The notes: a model not told the origin generated them from the letters alone. A stretch of DNA of 7,969 nucleotides from JBBQTU01 sp038213005 (GCA_038213005.1 JBBQTU010000192.1:1-7969), one strand, 5' to 3'; counted from the stretch's first letter, positions 1-5,210 are shown. A program made the numbers and translations.

Positions 1-38
1 GACTCCTCCCCTCTGGGGGAGGCTGGGAGGGGGTTGGC
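1..38. repeat. GC-rich hairpin repeat
   Basis: A 7-bp perfect stem is visible, CCTCCCC at 5-11 with GGGGAGG at 16-22 and a 4-base loop, followed by a G-rich run (GGGAGGGGGTTGG). The reverse complement of that run resembles the C-rich run at 3257-3281 (CTCCCAACCCCCTCCCC). Similar C/G-rich hairpins are common between genes in high-GC environmental genomes. It could be part of a terminator for a gene left of the window, but no T-tract follows in either reading direction. Confidence 0.4.
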
Positions 39-163
39 CTTTTGGAACCAGACGGTTATTGATGCGCCGGTCCTTACTCCGCTGCTGCTCAATGGGGCTC
101 ACCGATCTCCACATCGCCAGGCCGCCCGGAAAAACGGGCACGCCCGGTGCCGGCGTATCGAAC

Positions 164-298
164 GGGTGTGCCCATGTTTCCTTGCACACACCGTGGCACA
201 GCCGCCTGCGCAGCATCTCGCCCGGGCGGACCGGGTGTAGCAACTCCCGTCGGCGAAGCCGCTTCGTTATTCCTGTGCAAACAAAGATGGGCACGCCC
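164..298. repeat. Inverted pair of GGGYGTGCCCAT-type repeats
   Basis: The 25-base arm at 164-188 (GGGTGTGCCCAT then GTTTCCTTGCACA) matches the reverse complement of 274-298 (GGGCGTGCCCAT then CTTTGTTTGCACA) at about 21 of 25 positions. The arms enclose an 85-bp spacer. Each arm itself contains a short palindrome, GGGYGTGCCC. Related palindromes occur at 122-145 (minus orientation), 1642-1651 and 6416-6425, so this is a dispersed repeat family and not a one-off structure. Short open frames across 34-440 lack a ribosome binding site and any family signature and are not annotated. Confidence 0.55.
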
Positions 299-458
299 TA
301 TCAAACTGTGACAGAGCCGGCCAATTGCCGAATCAACCGCCTGCCATTCGCACATTGCACGCATGACCGAGCCCCCGTTTCGCGCCGGTGACCGAGCGCA
401 TTGCGAGATCCGACCGGCGATGCACTTCGCAACTACCAAAATGGCAACGCGCGGCTAC

Positions 459-681
459 CACTACAGCGCAAGCCCACTGCGCGTCCCCAAAGTGGGGCCG
501 GCCGCCTCGGCCGCCCATTTGGTTGCCGACGAATCACGCTTGAGGATGCCGGCGGAACAAGGAAGCGCTGTGGCGTGAATCTCGGTCATCGGAATGCCGA
601 GTGCCGCGGCAAGGGCACGAAATGGGCGGCCGAGGCGGCCGGCCCCACTTCATCGCATCGCTATGAGGATGCGCTGTAGTG
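459..681. mobile_element. 223-bp long-inverted-repeat element (MITE-like candidate)
   Basis: Positions 490-520 and 620-650 are perfect reverse complements over 31 bases; the arm begins AAGTGGGGCCGGCC and ends CGCCCATTT. The symmetry continues outward without gaps: after 19 weakly matched bases, CACTACAGCGCA at 459-470 is again an exact reverse complement of 670-681. The total arm length is therefore 62 bp around a 99-bp centre (521-619). The centre has no open frame of note. The trinucleotide CTA lies next to both outer ends (455-457 and 682-684), offset by one base on the left, which is too weak to call a target-site duplication. The architecture suggests a non-autonomous transposable element or a structured RNA. 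The symmetry is certain; the mobile-element reading is inference. Confidence 0.5.
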
Positions 682-968
682 CTAAGGATCGGCAAATCAA
701 TAACTGGCCGAAATGGCGAAACGGGAAAAGGTTCCGCTGATCGTTAATTCGCGTTGATTTAACCAAGGCAGATTGAACCGCGTGTTGTTTCCGTCCCAAC
801 CGCAAAAAAGGAATTGGGCAATTCAAAGATGAAATATGAGGGGTCAGGTTACCTTCCTGTCATTGCCACTACCCGCACCAGTTCCACCACTTTGCCGATG
901 CTATTGCTGTAGCACTCTGAGCGACCGGTAACAGAACCTCCGCCAGCCGCCCGCCCCAGCCCACAACA
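682..968. other. Intergenic stretch without a recognisable gene
   Basis: No coding region is supported here on either strand. Two things stand out. The sequence around 743-778 (TTAATTCGCGTTGATTTAACC, then AAGGC and AACCGC) resembles the AATCTGCGTTAATC repeat at 1711-1753. The stretch at 839-868 begins GAGGGGTCAGGTTACC and continues TTCCTGTCATTG, a degenerate palindrome of a kind often seen beside small Y1-type transposases; no transposase is present here. Reading on past the stop of the antitoxin remnant on the minus strand gives 38 open codons with no resemblance I recognise. Confidence 0.35.
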
Positions 969-1303
969 TTACGCCACGGCCTGATGCAGCGCATCCTGAA
1001 CGATGCGCTTTACCAGGTTCGCGGGTGTGGTGTGCTTTTTGCGCGCCAAAGCGCCTATAGCCGGACCGTCAGTTTGTCTGGAAACACCAACGTGACGCTG
1101 CCGATGCTTTTGCTCCACAACTCCAGGCGATCCCGTTGCCAGGCGTCGAACCGGGCTTGCTGCTTTGCCGTCAACGGTCGATCATCCTCGGGGCGCAGCT
1201 TTTCGCAGTCGGCGGCAAGTTGCTCCAGGTCGGCGGGGCTCATCCGGTCAACGTGGTAGCCGGTCTTCCCGCGAAAGCGGGGAAGCGGGGTTTTGTTCCT
1301 CAT
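969..1303 (-). pseudogene. Frameshifted BrnA/CopG-like antitoxin remnant
   Basis: Reading starts at ATG 1303 on the minus strand. It gives an 82-residue frame rich in charged residues that ends ...SVTLVFPDKLTVRL and then meets TAG at 1055-1057. The next frame continues in register as IGALARKKHTTPANLVKRIV and QDALHQAVA, ending at TAA (969-971). A beta strand of the type xTVRLP followed by two helices (ALARKKHTTPANLVKRIVQ) is how ribbon-helix-helix antitoxins of the BrnA/CopG type look, so the two pieces are best read as one gene of about 110 codons with one base lost near 1055-1060. The start overlaps the stop of the BrnT remnant as ATGA, the classic coupling of these pairs. It is presumably dead because the DNA-binding helices are cut off. 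A sequencing indel is the main alternative. Confidence 0.6.
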
Positions 1304-1609
1304 GATCTTGTCCTTCGATACTGATGTCTTTCGGTTGCATTCATCGGACGGGCATGAATCACAAACACCGCATTGTCGTGATCCTCGTCCAATGTGAAGA
1401 TCACGTGCAAGTACCGGCCGTCACCCGCCTGCCCAAGAACCTTGAACTTGTTGCCGCCAACCCCGCACGGCCAAAGGCCGCTGACCATGGTCAATCACAT
1501 ATTCCGCATCTACCGCATCCACGTCATGCTTGGCAATGTGATCCACGTTCCATGCAATCCACCGGTATGCTCGGCGCAACCATTCGATTTTATGGTAGTT
1601 CCCGACGCC
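1300..1609 (-). pseudogene. Frameshifted BrnT-like ribonuclease toxin remnant
   Basis: Two adjacent minus-strand frames together form a BrnT-like protein. The N-terminal part (1609 down to about 1460) reads IEWLRRAYRWIAWNVDHIAK and then HDVDAVDAEYVIDHGQRPLA, matching the family pattern W(N/D)xxHIAKHxVxxxEAExVI. The C-terminal part (about 1458 to 1300) reads NKFKVLGQAGDGRYLHVIFT, then a DED-rich turn, VFVIHARPMNATERHQY and RRTRS, matching the family's glycine turn, hydrophobic strand and final xIxARxMxxxER(R)xY. The join lies in GGGGTTGGCGGC near 1455-1465 and needs one base removed. The N-terminal frame has no ATG; TTG at 1579 or an upstream ATC would be the start, so the 5' end may also be damaged. 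BrnT toxins are RNases in type II toxin-antitoxin systems, normally cotranscribed with the antitoxin that follows here. The broken frame argues against a working toxin. Confidence 0.65.
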
Positions 1610-1641
1610 TCACAACCAACAAGACAGAGAACGGAAAGGCG

Positions 1642-1671
1642 GGGCGTGCCCGGTTTTCCGGGTAAGTGCAG
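1642..1671 (+). repeat. GGGCGTGCCC-type dispersed repeat copy
   Basis: GGGCGTGCCCGGTTTTCCGG, followed by GTAAGTGCAG, parallels the minus-strand copy at 122-145 (GGGCGTGCCCGTTTTTCCGG) and the copy at 6416-6446 (GGGTGCGCCCGTGTTTTCGG, then GCAGATGCAAG). The second half forms a small hairpin, CCGGttttCCGG. It lies directly upstream of the BrnT remnant. Confidence 0.5.
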
Positions 1672-1710
1672 AAATCCAGCCCCACTGAGTTTGCTGTGCT
1701 TCGGCATTTT

Positions 1711-1807
1711 CTTAATCGACGAAAATCTGCGTTAATCAAGGCGTAACCGCCGGGCGGATAAAGCTCTTCTTCGCGTCCGTCTTCGCGCCTTCGCGATCTT
1801 CGCGGTT
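1711..1807. repeat. AATCTGCG-type and TTCGCG-type short-period repeats
   Basis: At 1711-1738 the unit (T)AATC(n)GCG recurs: TTAATCGACG, AAAATCTGCG, TTAATCAAGGCG. From 1766 to 1807 TTCGCG occurs four times (1769, 1782, 1790, 1799), spaced 13, 8 and 9 bases apart, ending in CGCGGTT. The same TTCGCG/CGCGAA unit builds the inverted repeat at 5211-5327. No gene is present. Confidence 0.55.
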
Positions 1808-1866
1808 GGCTTGCATTCCTTCCCACGCCAAGCCAGTCGCCGCCCACAAATCCAAAGACAGGATTA

Positions 1867-1953
1867 GCCGTAAAGAGCACAGAAGGCTCAAAAAATGCCG
1901 AAGCGCAGCACGCGCCGACCTTCTTTTTTTGTGCTTTCTGCGCTTCTTGTGGC
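1867..1953. repeat. Inverted repeat of the GCACAGAAGGC type
   Basis: The arm at 1867-1895 (GCCGTAAAGAGCACAGAAGG, then CTC and six A) and the reverse complement of 1925-1953 (GCCACAAGAAGCGCAGAAAG, then CAC and six A) match at 22 of 29 positions. They enclose a 29-base spacer. As RNA, either strand would give a hairpin with an A/T-rich apex side; the seven T at 1924-1930 sit on the inner side of the right arm, so this is not an ordinary terminator. Confidence 0.55.
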
Positions 1954-2002
1954 AACTCTTCTTCGTGGTTTCAATCGCAAGCCAAATTGACCTCGCGCAC
2001 AG

Positions 2003-2065
2003 ACGCAGAGCCGCAGAGAAATGCGGTACGTTTCTCCTACTCTCTGCGCCGTGGCGGCTCTGCGT
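2003..2065. repeat. Inverted repeat of the CGCAGAG type
   Basis: ACGCAGAGCCGC at 2003-2014 is an exact reverse complement of GCGGCTCTGCGT at 2054-2065. Further inside, GCAGAGA (2013-2019) matches TCTCTGC (2041-2047). The unit resembles the (A)CGCAGAG short repeats that occur between genes in many unrelated bacterial genomes. It is the third distinct hairpin or short-period repeat class within 360 bp. Confidence 0.55.
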
Positions 2066-2163
2066 GATCTATTCTTCGTCTGGTAGGGGGCACTTCAAAG
2101 GGACATGCGTCTTTCGGTCGATCTGGCGGCCGGGCTTCCCGCGCTCTCCCGGCGAGTCAGGGT

Positions 2164-2301
2164 GTGCGATCTGAGCAGGTGAACGTGCGCATCTCGGCCG
2201 ACGAGCGAACGCTTATCTAGGCCAACGCCGTCCAAGCCGGCTTCAAGGGCCTGGCGGACTATATGCGCGCCGTAGCCATCGGCTTTCCTCATACCGCTTG
2301 A
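2164..2301 (+). pseudogene. Amber-interrupted MobC-like ribbon-helix-helix remnant
   Basis: One plus-strand frame reads VRSEQVNVRISADERTLI, then TAG at 2218-2220, then ANAVQAGFKGLADYMRAVAI and GFPHTA before TGA at 2299-2301. The pattern (R)VxVRxSxxExxxIxxxAxxAGxxxxxxYxRxxAxG is that of the ribbon-helix-helix domain in MobC-type plasmid mobilisation proteins and related small DNA-binding proteins. The amber codon sits where the family usually has a glutamate (GAG to TAG is one base change). GTG at 2164 or 2179 could have been the start; the frame is open back to 2068 but unrecognisable there. The C-terminal part of a full MobC protein is missing. This is inferred to be a relic of a mobilisable element; a stray antitoxin of the same fold is the alternative. 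Confidence 0.5.
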
Positions 2302-2333
2302 TTCCCCGCCGTCAGTGATTGCGGTTATCAAAC

Positions 2334-2362
2334 TTGACAACCCCACAATAGCGGCCTAGCCT
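2334..2362 (+). promoter_or_regulatory. Candidate promoter of the toxin-antitoxin module
   Basis: A perfect -35 hexamer TTGACA lies at 2334-2339. Seventeen bases later stands TAGCCT (2357-2362), a poor -10 with three of six matches. Transcription from it would start near 2368-2370, right at the tandem GTG codons at 2366 and 2369. No Shine-Dalgarno sequence precedes those codons, so the first message could be leaderless. The weak -10 leaves real doubt. Confidence 0.35.
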
Positions 2363-2365
2363 CTG

Positions 2366-2611
2366 GTGGTGCGATATTCAGACGTGATATGGATCGCCGG
2401 GCCGGACGGGAACATTCAGCACTTGGCCGAACATCGCGTGACGCCTGAAGAGGCCGAGCAGGTCATCGCCGATCCCATCCAGGCCACGCGAAGCCGTAGC
2501 AGCGGGCGACCGATGGCGATTGGATACACCGCGGCCGGCCGGAAACTGGTGGTCGTGTATGAGCGAGTTGATGCGATGACGATCTATCCGATTACCGCTT
2601 ATGAGGTGTAG
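2366..2611 (+). CDS. BrnT-like toxin candidate (81 aa)
   Basis: This is a small protein of 81 residues read from GTG 2366; GTG 2369 is equally possible. Its middle reads GNIQHLAEHRVTPEEAEQVI, ADP, then SSGRPMAIGYTAAGRKLVVV YE. That order (H-x-x-x-H turn, V-T-P-E-E-A-E helix, D-P, then two hydrophobic strands around a glycine turn) is the BrnT-like RNase toxin layout, and it matches the decayed copy at 1300-1609 in its first half. The end differs: it stops with TIYPITAYEV in place of the usual x-I-S-A-R-x-x-x-x-E-R tail, so the conserved C-terminal Arg/Glu cluster of classical BrnT is absent. The gene ends one base before the next gene and overlaps its ribosome binding site (GAGGTG at 2603-2608), pointing to coupled translation. 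Toxin activity is inferred from family resemblance and the neighbour; a non-toxic relative is possible. Confidence 0.65.
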   Translation: MVRYSDVIWIAGPDGNIQHLAEHRVTPEEAEQVIADPIQATRSRSSGRPMAIGYTAAGRKLVVVYERVDAMTIYPITAYEV

Positions 2612-2612
2612 C

Positions 2613-2948
2613 ATGAAGCGATCCCAACACAAACTGAGGCCCGACCAGGTCAAGGCATTCGCGGCCACGGCACGTAAGGTGGACGCCCAGGAGAGCCAGG
2701 AGATACAAGACCATGCTCGTGAGGTGTTTCACCGGCATGAGGAGATCCGGGCGCTGATTGATGCCCTGAGGGCCGTTCGTCGGCGACAGGACCTGAGCCT
2801 GTCGGACGTGGCACGACTGAGCGGGATTTCCAAGCCCAACCTGAGCCGCCTCGAGAATGACATGCGGGCCGCGCCGACGCTGGAGACGCTGCAGCGCTAC
2901 GCGAGGGCATTGGGGAAAACGGTGCATCTGTGCCTTGCCGCAGCGTGA
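2613..2948 (+). CDS. XRE-family helix-turn-helix protein, probable antitoxin (111 aa)
   Basis: ATG 2613 is chosen because GAGGTG lies five bases upstream at 2603-2608; an in-frame ATG at 2601 would start inside the preceding gene. Residues 1-50 are charged and helical with little similarity to anything I recognise. Residues 51-104 form a Cro/C1-type helix-turn-helix: ALRAVRRRQDLSLSDVARLS, then GISKPNLSRLEND, with the recognition helix at about 72-81. It ends with the typical ETLQRYARALGKTVHLCL. It follows the toxin candidate after one spacer base, the usual toxin-first order of HigBA-like and some BrnT-like pairs, so it is read as the DNA-binding antitoxin that neutralises the partner and represses the shared promoter. 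The HTH family is secure; the antitoxin role rests on context. The pairing of a BrnT-like toxin with an XRE protein, rather than a ribbon-helix-helix BrnA, is less usual. Confidence 0.8.
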   Translation: MKRSQHKLRPDQVKAFAATARKVDAQESQEIQDHAREVFHRHEEIRALIDALRAVRRRQDLSLSDVARLSGISKPNLSRLENDMRAAPTLETLQRYARALGKTVHLCLAAA

Positions 2949-2990
2949 ACTCCACCCATGAGCCATCCCTCGGAATAATCTCCTCTCTGC

Positions 2991-3020
2991 TTGACGCGTT
3001 AGGCGGAAAGGCGGTATAAT
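2991..3020 (+). promoter_or_regulatory. Near-consensus sigma70-type promoter
   Basis: TTGACG (2991-2996, five of six) and TATAAT (3015-3020, six of six) are separated by 18 bases. This is the best promoter in the window. The predicted start is about 3027. No plausible protein gene follows on the plus strand for over 1.4 kb, which is why a small RNA is proposed downstream. Confidence 0.7.
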
Positions 3021-3026
3021 CATTTC

Positions 3027-3201
3027 GCCTTTTCTGAGAAAGGCTCGCCGCAGGCAGCCCCGCGGCCAGATGGTGCTCTTTGGCAAGTAAATAGCCCGAA
3101 TTGCCTGCCAGACAAGCCTCGGCTGGCGAACCTACGTTTCCCATGGGAGTTCAAGATCGGCTCGAATCGAAGTTTGACTTACGTTCGGACGGCCAGCCGA
3201 G
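3027..3201 (+). ncRNA. Candidate small RNA gene, unidentified
   Basis: The stretch begins at the start predicted from the strong promoter and shows several possible stems: GCCTTT/AAAGGC around TCTGAG at about 3027-3044; GGCAA/TTGCC (3090-3106 region) inside GGCAG/CTGCC; and a long arm, CTCGGCTGG at 3118-3126 with CCAGCCGAG at 3193-3201, extended after a five-base bulge by CGAAC/GTTCG. The length of about 175 bases would suit a 6S-type or other regulatory RNA. I see none of the signature motifs of SRP RNA, RNase P RNA or tmRNA, and cannot confirm 6S RNA. No T-rich terminator follows, so the 3' end is set only by the stem. This is inference from promoter plus folding. Confidence 0.4.
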
Positions 3202-3363
3202 ATGAAACTTGCGCGTCTTGCCTATCCGTTTCGACGTAACTCTTTATCCCGCCAAGGCTCCCAACCCCCTCCCCCCACCCCACGATATCTTGACATTCTT
3301 CTCCCGCCGATCGTTCGTAAGTGTGATCGGGAGTGAAACGGTGGCGAATATCCCCCCCCCCGG
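3202..3363. other. Intergenic stretch with C-rich tracts and a hairpin
   Basis: This stretch lies between the RNA candidate and the converging radical SAM gene. 3257-3281 is almost pure C/T/A (CTCCCAACCCCCTCCCCCCA). An imperfect hairpin spans 3301-3333 (CTCCCGCCGATC against GATCGGGAG). A run of ten C covers 3352-3361, two bases beyond the stop codon of the minus-strand gene. The hairpin may act as a weak terminator for either strand, but no T-tract accompanies it. Confidence 0.4.
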
Positions 3364-4293
3364 CTATTCAACCTCTTTTCCCTTCGCCGCGCAGTTTACC
3401 CGCCGGGGCGGGTCGCTCACTCGCTCCGTCGCTTCCGCGTTCAAATTAAACTCCGGGATCATCTCCTCGGTCGCGGCCGCCAAACCCTGGCAAAACCCGT
3501 CCTCAATGCCGGAGGCTTCCAGGTATTCCCGCATCTGCCGGTGCTCCATCTCGGTCAGCGGCCGCTGCGGCCCGCCGGCAACCGGGGTGTACTGGCTCAT
3601 CAGGGAGAAAAGCACCTGACCCGGGGCAAAGGTTCGCGCGAACCAGTCCACGACGCCCCTTGAGTTTTCCAGTTCGCCCGGCAGCACCAGGTGCCGCACC
3701 AGCACGCCGCTTTGCAGCAGCCCATCTTCGCGCATCACGTAGGGCCCAGCCTGCCGGAACATCTCCGAGATCGCCGCCGCCGCGATCTCGGGATAATCGG
3801 GTGCGGCGGAGTATTTGTCGGCCGTCGGTGCGAGGGAGTACTTGTAATCCGGCATCCAGACCTGCACCAGGCCCTCCAGCCGCCGAAGCGTCGCCACGCT
3901 CTCGTAGCCGGAGCTGTTCCACGCCACGGGGATGCCCAGCTCTAGGCCGTCCAGCGCCTCGGTCACGGGTCCGACAAAGTGGGAAGCCGTGACCAGGTTT
4001 ATATTGTGAACCCCCGTGTCCCGAAGCCGCAGCAGGATGTCCCGCAGCTCAGGGGCGGTCACCTCCTTGCCGGCACCGCTTCTGGATATCTCAATATTCT
4101 GGCAATAAACGCAGCCCAGGGAGCAGCCGCCAAAGAACACCGCGCCGCTGCCGCGCGTGCCCGATATGCAGGGCTCCTCGCCGTGGTGGGGCGCCGCCCG
4201 GCCGATCACCGGCAGGGCAGGACAGTTACAGTACCCGCGCTCGCCGGCCACCCGATTCACACCGCATTGTCTGGGACAATCATAACAAAGCAT
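3364..4293 (-). CDS. PflX-type radical SAM protein (putative pyruvate formate-lyase activase-like)
   Basis: This 309-residue protein belongs to the PflX/COG1313 branch of radical SAM enzymes. The SAM-cleaving iron-sulfur site is GGCSLGCVYCQN (C57, C61, C64, the CX3CX2C form). An N-terminal cysteine cluster precedes it (C3, C6, C10, C22, C24 in MLCYDCPRQCGVNR and GERGYCNC), as is standard in this branch and possibly a second metal site. Other family blocks are EEPCISGTRGSGAVFF (39-54), NLVTASHFVGPV (99-110), AWNSSGYESVATL (124-136), VWMPDYKYS (145-153), RHLVLPG (200-206) and SLMSQYTPV (230-238). The length is normal. ATG 4293 is supported by AGGAG (4301-4305) with a seven-base gap. The family resembles glycyl-radical activases, but its real substrate is generally unknown, and no glycyl-radical enzyme lies in this window. 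The gene stands alone, divergent from yebC. The last 20 or so residues are charged and probably disordered. Confidence 0.9.
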   Translation of the reverse strand: MLCYDCPRQCGVNRVAGERGYCNCPALPVIGRAAPHHGEEPCISGTRGSGAVFFGGCSLGCVYCQNIEISRSGAGKEVTAPELRDILLRLRDTGVHNINLVTASHFVGPVTEALDGLELGIPVAWNSSGYESVATLRRLEGLVQVWMPDYKYSLAPTADKYSAAPDYPEIAAAAISEMFRQAGPYVMREDGLLQSGVLVRHLVLPGELENSRGVVDWFARTFAPGQVLFSLMSQYTPVAGGPQRPLTEMEHRQMREYLEASGIEDGFCQGLAAATEEMIPEFNLNAEATERVSDPPRRVNCAAKGKEVE

Positions 4294-4337
4294 GGACCAG
4301 CTCCTAGGGTATCGCAGCGGCCGCCAATCATACGCCT

Positions 4338-4366
4338 GTGATAGAAGGTGAGTGCGGCCGCGTCAA
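4338..4366 (-). promoter_or_regulatory. Promoter candidate for the radical SAM gene
   Basis: On the minus strand TTGACG (4366 to 4361, five of six) is followed after 17 bases by TATCAC (4343 to 4338, four of six). The predicted start is near 4331, giving a leader of about 38 bases before ATG 4293 that includes the AGGAG ribosome binding site. Confidence 0.5.
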
Positions 4367-4391
4367 CACGCCAGATTACGCGGCATCGCGC

Positions 4392-4419
4392 TTCGTAAAT
4401 GCAGAGAGATCGCTATAAT
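4392..4419 (+). promoter_or_regulatory. Promoter candidate for yebC
   Basis: A perfect TATAAT lies at 4414-4419. The best -35 is TTCGTA at 4392-4397 (three of six, 16-base gap), so the -10 carries the call. The predicted start is about 4426, 24 bases before ATG 4450. Confidence 0.5.
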
Positions 4420-4449
4420 CCGCTGCACCAAACGAAAGAGGTGCGAGAA

Positions 4450-5187
4450 ATGTCAGGACATAGTCACTGGGCCACCATCAAGCGAGCTAAGGGCGCCAAC
4501 GATGCCAAGCGCGGCAAGGTGTGGAGCAAGATCGCCCGTCAGATCATCATCGCCGCCAAAGCCGGAGGCGGCGACCCGGCGGCGAACCTGACGCTTCGTT
4601 ACACCATCGACGAAGCCAAAGCCGCTAACATGCCCAAGGACACCATCGCAAAAGCCATCATGAAGGGCACCGGCGAACTGGGCGCTGAAAACTACGAAGC
4701 CATGACCTACGAAGGCTACGGCACCGGCGGCATCGCGTTCATGGTCGACGCGCTGACCAACAACCGTTCGCGCACCGCCCCCGAACTGCGCAAGATCTTC
4801 GAAGTTCACGGCGGTAATCTCGCCCAGTCCGGCTCGGTGGGCTTCCAGTTCACCAAGCAGGGCCTGATCACCATCAAGACCGACGCCATCGCCGAAGATA
4901 AGCTCATCGAACTGGCCTTGGATGCCGGCGCCGACGATGTCCGCAATGAGGGTGAAGTCTACGTGGTCATCACCGGCCCCAACCTCATGCACAAGATCAA
5001 GGACGTCCTGGTCGCCGCCAAGCTCCCCATCGAGGCCTCCGCCGTCAGCTTTGTCCCCAGCAGCCCGACGTCGGTCGACGCCAAGACCGCCGAGAAGGTC
5101 CAGCGCCTTGTCGACGCCCTGGAAGACAACGAAGACGTCCAGAACGTCAGCCACAACGCCGACTTCCCCGAAGACGCCGAGGTGTGA
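4450..5187 (+). CDS. yebC: YebC/PmpR/TACO1 family protein
   Basis: The protein has 245 residues and opens with the family hallmark MSGHSHWATIKRAKGANDAK (usual form MSGHSKWxxIKxxK), which fixes the start at 4450 even though the frame is open further upstream. GAGG at 4438-4441 lies eight bases before it. The remaining family blocks follow in order: KIARQIIIAAKAGGGDPAAN, LRYTIDEAKAANMPKDTIAK, YEGYGTGGIAFMVDALTNNR, the LRKIFEVHGGNLAQSGSVGF segment, the middle domain ending in VRNEGEVYVVIT, and the acidic tail LVDALEDNEDVQNVSHNADF. The length is typical. Members have been described both as DNA-binding regulators and, more recently for bacterial YebC and mitochondrial TACO1, as translation factors that help ribosomes through difficult proline-rich stretches; the sequence does not decide between these. 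YebC genes often lie beside ruvC, which is not seen here. Confidence 0.97.
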   Translation: MSGHSHWATIKRAKGANDAKRGKVWSKIARQIIIAAKAGGGDPAANLTLRYTIDEAKAANMPKDTIAKAIMKGTGELGAENYEAMTYEGYGTGGIAFMVDALTNNRSRTAPELRKIFEVHGGNLAQSGSVGFQFTKQGLITIKTDAIAEDKLIELALDAGADDVRNEGEVYVVITGPNLMHKIKDVLVAAKLPIEASAVSFVPSSPTSVDAKTAEKVQRLVDALEDNEDVQNVSHNADFPEDAEV

Positions 5188-5191
5188 TGGA

Positions 5192-5210
5192 AACCCTGAA
5201 TGCAAGGGTT
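5192..5210 (+). terminator. Small hairpin directly after yebC
   Basis: AACCCT (5192-5197) and AGGGTT (5205-5210) form a perfect 6-bp stem with a 7-base loop, beginning five bases after the yebC stop codon. No T-run follows, so a stop to transcription is only possible, not shown; it could instead protect the 3' end. Confidence 0.3.

Noticed and set aside
59..679. Several short overlapping frames on both strands
   Set aside because: They have no ribosome binding site, overlap inverted repeats, and show no motif; they are treated as repeat-rich non-coding DNA.
1590..1955. 121-codon minus-strand frame
   Set aside because: It is translated almost wholly from the repeat tracts (runs of K, E and R from the CGCGAAG- and GCACAGAAGG-type units).
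1711..2065. Possible CRISPR array from the repeated short units
   Set aside because: Units are under 12 bases, imperfect, without regular 30-40 base spacers, and of several different families.
2218..2220. Recoding of the amber codon so that the MobC-like gene is functional
   Set aside because: All intact genes here end normally and no suppression signal is visible; simple decay fits the other broken genes nearby.
2592..3144. Two overlapping 164-codon minus-strand frames opposite the XRE gene
   Set aside because: They lie opposite a convincing helix-turn-helix gene and run back through the promoter and RNA candidate; compositions are Arg/Pro/Ser-rich with no motif.
3027..3201. Firm assignment of the RNA candidate to 6S RNA, SRP RNA or tmRNA
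   Set aside because: The SRP motif, the tmRNA tag reading frame and a clear end-to-end 6S closing stem were looked for and not found; only size and promoter are suggestive.
4453..5205. Open frame on the minus strand opposite yebC (250 codons)
   Set aside because: It mirrors the yebC codons almost end to end and has no family features.
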